A stretch of 12,631 nucleotides of DNA from Pseudomonadota bacterium. Lineage in GTDB: Bacteria; Pseudomonadota; Alphaproteobacteria; Rhizobiales; Rhizobiaceae. The notes beneath the pieces are model-generated. The model did no database searches. It was not told where the DNA came from and saw only the letters and a program-made list of their open reading frames with translations. Shown here piece after piece: positions 8,466 to 12,631 of this stretch; the first letter of the stretch is position 1; the number at the start of each line of letters is the position of its first letter. The stretch lies in assembly GCA_003242525.1 (NCBI GenBank), contig QGUU01000026.1:1-12631 (forward strand). Direction: 5' to 3'. Both the position numbers and the translations under genes were made by a program.

Positions 8466-9739
8466 CCGGCTTGCTGCAGCCAGTCCGGCAGGTTGTCGAG
8501 GCCGATAAGGTCGTCATAGCTGGGGCGCTTGCGCACCACCGCGAACCGGTCGCCATTCACCAGCACTTCCGGGACAAGCAGCCTTGTGTTGTAGGTTCCG
8601 GCCAGCACCGCGCCGTAGGCGCCGGCCGTCCCAACGGCAATGAGGTCTCCGGGCCTGAGCCGCGGAAGGTCGCGGTCCAATCCCAGATAGTCGCCTGTTT
8701 CACACACCGGCCCCACCACGTCCACCGTCAGGCGAGGCGCATCCGGTTCGGGTTGCGCGACGGGGCGAATCTCGTGGACGGCGTCGTAGAGCGTGGGGCG
8801 GATCAGGTCATTCATTGCGGCATCCACGATGAGGAAGTTCTTGGCATTGCCTTCCTTCACATAGATCACCTCGGAAACCAGGATGCCCGCATTGCCGACA
8901 ATCATGCGGCCCGGCTCGAAAAGGACCCTGAGGCCAAGGGGCGCGATTCGCTTTCGGACGATGGAAGCATAGTCTTCCGGCAAAGGCGGCGGGTTGTTGT
9001 CGGTCTTGTAGGGAATGCCGAGGCCGCCACCGAGATCGACATGATCCAGTTCATGGCCGTCGGCGCGCAGGGTCGTCACCAGTTCCGCCAGCAGGGCAAA
9101 AGCGTCGTCGAAGGGCTGCAGTTCGGTGATCTGGCTGCCGATATGCGTGTCGATGCCGGTTACGCGGATGCCGGGCAGCTCTGCCGCGCGCCCATAGACC
9201 GCCCGAGCCCGCTGCCAGGCTATGCCGAACTTGTTCTCTGCCTTCCCGGTGGAGATTTTCCTGTGCGTCCTGGCGTCGACATCGGGATTGATGCGCAGCG
9301 ATACAGGCGCGGTCTTGCCGAGCGCCGTTGCGCGCGCCGACAAAAGCTCAAGTTCCGGCTCGGACTCAACGTTGAAGCAGAGAATGCCGGCCTGAAGCGC
9401 GAAGTCTATTTCCCGCGCGGTCTTGCCGACACCGGAAAATACGATCTTCCGGGCGGGAATGCCGGCGGCCAGCGCTCGCCGCATCTCACCCTCCGAGACG
9501 ACGTCGGCGCCGGCGCCGAGCCCGGCCAGCGTTGCCAGCACCGCCTGGTTGGAATTTGCCTTAAGGGCGTAGCAGACCAGCGCATCGAGTCCGTCGAAGG
9601 CGTCGCGGAAGACCCGGAAATGCCGCACGAGCGTTGCCGTCGAATAGCAGTAGAAAGGCGTTCCGACAGAGCGGGCAATGTCGGGGACCGGCACGTCCTC
9701 GGCATGGAGCACGCCGTCGCGATAGTGGAAGTGATTCAC
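8462..9739 (-). CDS. lysA: Diaminopimelate decarboxylase
   Basis: PLP enzyme of the alanine-racemase/ornithine-decarboxylase fold that decarboxylates meso-diaminopimelate to L-lysine, the last step of the pathway. It has 425 residues. Lys60 in CYALKANSN is the PLP Schiff-base lysine; His199 in DTHIGSQ stacks on the cofactor; the phosphate site is GGGLGIPY (238-244) and EPGR (275-278); Cys346 in GPVCETGD and Tyr375 in AGAYG contribute the active site across the dimer. The start is a GTG at 9739 (GTG AAT CAC TTC), with the family-like N-terminus [16 protein letters not shown]; the ribosome site is weak (GGACC about 9 bases away). It begins 18 bases after the small lipoprotein gene, downstream of argH, and is convergent with yciB. 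All key residues are present. Confidence 0.97.
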   Translation of the reverse strand: MNHFHYRDGVLHAEDVPVPDIARSVGTPFYCYSTATLVRHFRVFRDAFDGLDALVCYALKANSNQAVLATLAGLGAGADVVSEGEMRRALAAGIPARKIVFSGVGKTAREIDFALQAGILCFNVESEPELELLSARATALGKTAPVSLRINPDVDARTHRKISTGKAENKFGIAWQRARAVYGRAAELPGIRVTGIDTHIGSQITELQPFDDAFALLAELVTTLRADGHELDHVDLGGGLGIPYKTDNNPPPLPEDYASIVRKRIAPLGLRVLFEPGRMIVGNAGILVSEVIYVKEGNAKNFLIVDAAMNDLIRPTLYDAVHEIRPVAQPEPDAPRLTVDVVGPVCETGDYLGLDRDLPRLRPGDLIAVGTAGAYGAVLAGTYNTRLLVPEVLVNGDRFAVVRKRPSYDDLIGLDNLPDWLQQAG

Positions 9740-9757
9740 GGTTTGAGGTCCGCGGCT

Positions 9758-9970
9758 CTACTGGATGAGCTTGTCTAGAATGAAGGGCTTGTCGGTTTCC
9801 GGCTTCTGCGGCTCCGGCGGCGGGTTGGGGTCCTTGGCCTTTACGGCATCCTTGCGTGCCTGCACCGCCGCTTCATAGGGCGTATCGAGGCCCGACTTGC
9901 GGCCGCAGGCCGTGACCAAGGCCAGGGCCGCCACAAGTGAGAGCGCCGTGAACATCCTGCCTGCGGTCAT
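9758..9970 (-). CDS. lptM: Small lipoprotein, LptM-like (YifL family)
   Basis: A 70-residue predicted lipoprotein. The signal peptide MTAGRMFTALSLVAALALVTAC ends in lipobox VTAC with Cys22 as lipidation site; the mature protein starts CGRKSGLDTPYEA and continues as a charged, proline-rich tail ending PFILDKLIQ. The C-G-x-K-x-x-L start matches the short LptM/YifL lipoproteins (CGLKGPLY in E. coli), which help the LPS translocon LptDE mature in the outer membrane. In E. coli lptM precedes dapF; here it precedes lysA, so the link with the lysine/diaminopimelate pathway is kept. I chose the ATG at 9970 because AAGGGA stands about 11 bases upstream; the frame is open to 10024 without a signal peptide there, and the ATG at 9955 lacks properly spaced Shine-Dalgarno. 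The lipoprotein call is firm; the LptM assignment is probable. Confidence 0.75.
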   Translation of the reverse strand: MTAGRMFTALSLVAALALVTACGRKSGLDTPYEAAVQARKDAVKAKDPNPPPEPQKPETDKPFILDKLIQ

Positions 9971-9999
9971 CGCTCGATCCGTCCCTTCTGTTCCAAAGA

Positions 10000-10017
10000 C
10001 CGGCGCAAGGGCGCCGG
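10000..10017 (-). terminator. GC-rich stem-loop between argH and the lptM-like gene
   Basis: A perfect 7-base stem CCGGCGC/GCGCCGG with a 4-base loop lies in the 91-base gap between the argH stop and the small lipoprotein start. Read on the minus strand it is followed by TCTTTGG, a short and imperfect T run. It could be a weak intrinsic terminator or attenuator reducing read-through from argH into lptM-lysA, or an mRNA-stabilising hairpin. A -10-like CTATAG at 10028-10033 has no partner -35. Confidence 0.4.
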
Positions 10018-10061
10018 GGTTCACAGGCTATAGCGGAGTTTCCCGTCCTTTGCACCCGGCT

Positions 10062-11464
10062 TCAAGCCTTGGCGAGGCGCTTCCTCCAGTAGCGTAGCTG
10101 GCGCCGCACCTGCGCCGGAGCGGTGCCGCCGAAACTCTTGCGGCTGGCGACCGACTTCTGGACCGAGAGCACCGAGAAAACGCCGGCCGTTATGCCAGGG
10201 TGGATGGATTGCAGATCCTCAAGGGAGAGCTTTTCCAGCCCCACCTTCTTCTGCTCGGCCAAAGCGACTGCGCGGCCGGTGATGTGATGTGCCTCGCGGA
10301 AAGGCAAGCCAAGTTCCCGCACCAGCCAGTCGGCAAGGTCGGTGGCAATGGAATAGCCGGCGCCCGCGGCCTTCTTCATGGCTGCGACGTTGACGGTCAG
10401 GTCGCGCACCATACCGGTCATCGAGCCAGCATCAGGTCCAGCGTCTCGGCGGCGTCGAAGACGGCTTCCTTGTCCTCCTGCATGTCCTTGGAATAGGCAA
10501 GTGGCAGGCCCTTCATTACCGTAAGCAGGCCGATCAGATGGCCGTTCACGCGTCCGGTCTTGGCGCGTACCAATTCGGCCGCATCCGGATTCTTCTTCTG
10601 AGGCATGATGGAAGAGCCGGTGGAAAACGAATCCGAGAGCCGGATGAAGCCGAATTGCGGCGTCGACCAGACGACGATCTCCTCTGCCAGCCGTGACAGA
10701 TGCGTACCGCAGATGGCGGCGATGGCGAGGAATTCAAGCGCGTAGTCACGATCGGAGACGCTGTCGAGGGAGTTGCGGGTCGGCTCGCGAAATCCGAGCG
10801 CGCGAGCGGTCATGTGCCGGTCGATCGGGAAGCCGGTGCCGGCCAGCGCCGCCGCGCCAAGCGGCGATTCGTCCATGCGGCGGATGGCGTCGCGCACTCG
10901 CGACAGGTCACGCGAGAACATCTCCACATATGCCATGCAATGATGGCCGAAGGTCACCGGCTGCGCGGTCTGCATATGGGTGAAGCCGGGCATGACTGTG
11001 GCCGCATGCTCTTCCGCCCGGTCCAGAAACGCTGCCATGAGGTCCTTGAGCGCCTGCGCGACCCGCAGGAGCTCGTCCTTCACCCACAGGCGGAAGTCGA
11101 CCGCGACCTGGTCGTTGCGCGAGCGGGCGGTGTGCAGGCGCCCGGCGGTCGGGCCGATCAGCTCGGCCAGGCGGGCCTCGATATTCATGTGGATGTCCTC
11201 CAGCCGCGCGGAGAACTCGAACTGCCCTTCCTCGATTTCCCGGAGGATGGTGTTGAGGCCCTGGGCGATCTTTTCCTGGTCGGCCGCCGAGATGATGCCG
11301 GTCTTGGCCAGCATGGCGCTGTGCGCGAGCGAACCCCTTATGTCCTGGGCGTAGAGCTTGCGATCGAACGAAATGGAGGCGTTAATGGCTTCCATGATCG
11401 CCGCAGGGCCTGAGGCGAAACGTCCGCCCCACATCTGGTTGCTGGCCTTGTTATCGCTCATCAT
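10062..11464 (-). pseudogene. argH: Argininosuccinate lyase, interrupted by an apparent one-base deletion
   Basis: ArgH cleaves argininosuccinate to arginine and fumarate, the last step of arginine synthesis, as a cytosolic homotetramer. The reading frame is split. The first part (11464-10418, 348 codons) starts [16 protein letters not shown] and carries [10 protein letters not shown] (111-120), THMQTAQP with His163, and the signature [11 protein letters not shown] (283-293) with the catalytic serine; it ends LDLMLAR then TGA. The remaining C-terminal domain (10421-10062, [20 protein letters not shown] to RKRLAKA, 119 residues) continues one frame away. Inserting one base around 10422-10423 gives an unbroken protein of about 467 residues reading [15 protein letters not shown], normal for ArgH. 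The ATGA overlap could in principle allow reinitiation, but no ribosome site is visible. Sequencing error is the simplest cause; a true mutation would predict arginine auxotrophy. The alternative ATG at 11461 is equally possible. It is divergent from tlpA, with 35 bases between starts. Confidence 0.9.
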
Positions 11465-11499
11465 ATTAACCCGTGCAGTGTTTCGGAAGCGGACGTGAC

Positions 11500-12177
11500 A
11501 TGGCTGACGGCAGAAGATCTTTCCCGACCATGCGCCTGGTATTGCTCGCCCTTGTTGCGGGTGCGCTTGCTGGCGCGGTCGCGGTATATGTCAGGGAGAA
11601 CCATCTTGGCAACGCGGCGCAGCCGCAGATTGCGGCCGCGAGCGCCAATGACGCCGCTTGCACTGCGAAAGCGGATGAGGCCCGGAAGATCGGAGCTTCC
11701 GCGACAGGGCAGGTGGCCGCGCTGCTTCCTGCCGATCCGCCGCAGTCGCTGAAGGATCTGGCCTTCGAAGGGCCAGACGGCCAGCCGATGACGCTGGGCG
11801 ACCGCGCGGGCAAGACGCTGCTGATCAATCTTTGGGCTACATGGTGCGCGCCGTGCCGGGCTGAAATGCCGGCGCTGGACGCACTTCAGCAGGAGAAAGG
11901 CAGCGACAGTTTCGAGGTCGTCGCAATCAATGTGGACACGGGCGATGCGAGCAAGCCGCAGAAGTTTCTCGAGGAGACCGGCGTGAAGAATCTCGCCCTC
12001 TACCGGGAGCCTACGCTGGCGCTGTTCGACTCGGTCAAGAAACGGGGTCTCGCACTTGGCCTGCCGGTAACGATGCTCGTTGACGGCGAAGGTTGCCTGC
12101 TCGGTTTCATGAACGGCCCGGCGGAATGGTCGAGCGAAGATGCGAAACGCCTCATCGACGCGGCGCTGGCTGGGTAG
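11500..12177 (+). CDS. tlpA: Thiol:disulfide interchange protein TlpA (membrane-anchored thioredoxin)
   Basis: A 225-residue thioredoxin-fold protein of the TlpA family, held by an N-terminal membrane segment (about 11-31) with its domain in the periplasm. In Bradyrhizobium TlpA reduces apo-cytochrome oxidase partners (ScoI and CoxB) for copper centre assembly. Visible features: redox motif WCAPC (Cys116, Cys119) in [19 protein letters not shown]; cis-proline Pro189 in LGLPVTML; a second cysteine pair, Cys54 ([11 protein letters not shown]) and Cys199 (DGEGCL), matching the structural disulfide of TlpA; and the C-terminal [15 protein letters not shown] chose the ATG at 11500, with GGAAG about 10 bases upstream; an ATG at 11530 would still keep the anchor, and the frame is open to 11473. 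It is divergent from argH, an arrangement seen in other rhizobia. A stem-loop follows 22 bases after the stop. Confidence 0.92.
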   Translation: MADGRRSFPTMRLVLLALVAGALAGAVAVYVRENHLGNAAQPQIAAASANDAACTAKADEARKIGASATGQVAALLPADPPQSLKDLAFEGPDGQPMTLGDRAGKTLLINLWATWCAPCRAEMPALDALQQEKGSDSFEVVAINVDTGDASKPQKFLEETGVKNLALYREPTLALFDSVKKRGLALGLPVTMLVDGEGCLLGFMNGPAEWSSEDAKRLIDAALAG

Positions 12178-12199
12178 CCACGGGAAACTCAAAACGAAA

Positions 12200-12234
12200 C
12201 CGTAGCGAACGCTGAATGAAAGTTCACGCTACGG
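12200..12234 (+). terminator. Stem-loop after tlpA, terminator-like without a T run
   Basis: Arms CCGTAGCG (12200-12207) and CGCTACGG (12227-12234) pair perfectly over 8 bases, with a further AAC/GTT pairing inside past a two-base bulge. It lies 22 bases after the tlpA stop. On the plus strand it is followed by GAACAAAAC, so it lacks the U tract of a standard intrinsic terminator; the minus-strand exit is more T-rich (GTTTCGTTTTG). It probably marks the tlpA transcript end or protects its 3' end and separates it from the ugp promoter. Confidence 0.5.
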
Positions 12235-12242
12235 GAACAAAA

Positions 12243-12274
12243 CTGTTGTGCCACTGTCACAATGCGCCGATACT
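12243..12274 (+). promoter_or_regulatory. Pho box and promoter of ugpB
   Basis: CTGTTGT (12243-12249) and CTGTCAC (12254-12260) are direct repeats with an 11-base period, separated by GCCA. This is the 18-base PhoB binding site of rhizobia (CTGTCAT-N4-CTGTCAC), with one perfect and one degenerate half. A -10-like GATACT (12269-12274) sits 17 bases after TTGTGC (12246-12251), so PhoB would replace the usual -35 contact. The box ends 57 bases before the ugpB ATG. Phosphate-starvation induction follows by inference; ugp operons are PhoB-controlled in E. coli and Sinorhizobium. Confidence 0.75.
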
Positions 12275-12317
12275 CCCTCTGCGAAACCTGTCGCCAACAA
12301 CATATCGGGAGAGAGAC

Positions 12318-12631
12318 ATGAAGCTCCATGCCCTTGTGGCCGGCGTCGCCGCCACGCTGACCCTCATATCCGCCAATCCGAGTTTTTCGGCTACGCAGAT
12401 CACCTGGTGGCATGCCATGACAGGCGCCAATTCCGAAGTGGTCGAAAAGATCACCAAGGACTTCAATGCCAGTCAGAGCGAATATGAGGTCGTCCCCGTC
12501 TTCAAGGGCACCTACCCCGAAGCGCTGAATGCGGGCATTGCCGCATTCAGGGCCAAGCAGGCCCCCGACATCCTCCAGGTGTTCGACGTGGGCACCGGCG
12601 TCATGATGGCAGCGGAAGGTGCGGTCAAGCC
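12318..12631 (+). CDS. ugpB: sn-Glycerol-3-phosphate ABC transporter, periplasmic binding protein UgpB, N-terminal part
   Basis: UgpB captures glycerol-3-phosphate (and glycerophosphodiesters) in the periplasm for the UgpAEC importer, supplying phosphate under starvation. The visible 104 residues comprise a signal peptide (MKLHALVAGVAATLTLISAN to about Ala25) and the start of the binding domain: TQITWWHAMTGANSEVVEKI (26-45), VVPVFKGTYPEALNAGIAAF (58-77) and APDILQVFDVGTGVMMAAEGAVK (82-104). These match E. coli UgpB (FWHSMEG, YKGNYEQNLSAGIAAFR, APAILQVYEVGTATMMAS) closely, which separates it from generic sugar-binding proteins. GGGAGAGAGA precedes the ATG at 12318. The rest of the gene and presumably ugpAEC lie beyond the right edge. 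A Pho box upstream fits the assignment. Confidence 0.93.
   Translation, partial: MKLHALVAGVAATLTLISANPSFSATQITWWHAMTGANSEVVEKITKDFNASQSEYEVVPVFKGTYPEALNAGIAAFRAKQAPDILQVFDVGTGVMMAAEGAVK

Noticed and set aside
8471..9778. Plus-strand open frame (435 codons) opposite lysA
   Set aside because: Antisense shadow of lysA; no domain and no plausible ribosome site.
10028..10033. CTATAG as the -10 of an lptM-lysA promoter
   Set aside because: No -35 at 16-18 bases; the nearest TTGAAG is 26 bases away.
10418..10426. Programmed ribosomal frameshift in argH
   Set aside because: No slippery heptamer and no ribosome-site-like stimulator at the junction; a simple one-base loss explains it.
11461..12192. 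Minus-strand open frame (243 codons) opposite tlpA
   Set aside because: Shadow of tlpA, which has WCAPC and the family cysteine pair on the plus strand.
12234..12258. GGAAC upstream of ugpB as a second EcfG promoter
   Set aside because: No CGTT or TT at the required spacing; the Pho box explains the region better.

Overview
This GC-rich window reads as core chromosome of an alphaproteobacterium of the order Hyphomicrobiales (Rhizobiales), most like Phyllobacteriaceae relatives of Mesorhizobium. The evidence is the gene order mdh-sucC, zapE, an Omp19-type lipoprotein, dapF-mtaB-ftsY-yciB, lysA-lptM-argH and tlpA, plus regulatory sites typical of the group. I see no insertion sequence, phage, CRISPR, tRNA or rRNA. 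The genus assignment is inference.

Left third, minus strand (1-3494): an Omp19-like outer-membrane lipoprotein and the ATPase ZapE are followed, after a 280-base gap, by mdh and the start of sucC (TCA cycle), which runs off the left edge. The last ~55 bases at that edge no longer match the SucC family and look like low-quality contig-end sequence.

Middle, plus strand (3731-8465): a 53-residue membrane protein (DUF1328) is preceded by a textbook EcfG/RpoE2 general-stress promoter. A compact run follows: dapF (lysine and peptidoglycan precursor), mtaB (tRNA modification), ftsY (signal-recognition-particle receptor) and yciB (septation/inner membrane). It ends tail to tail with lysA, the two stop codons overlapping.

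Right third: argH, a small lipoprotein (LptM-like) and lysA form a minus-strand arginine/lysine group (8462-11464). argH is interrupted by an apparent one-base deletion near 10422-10423. Divergent from argH is tlpA, a membrane-anchored thiol-disulfide oxidoreductase. The right edge holds the start of ugpB, the periplasmic glycerol-3-phosphate binding protein, behind a good Pho box, so it is probably induced by phosphate starvation.

I found no convincing undescribed multi-gene system. The most useful observations are the argH frameshift, the stress promoter on the small membrane protein, the Pho box, an inverted repeat upstream of mdh, and the damaged left edge. Every gap between genes is under 300 bases.
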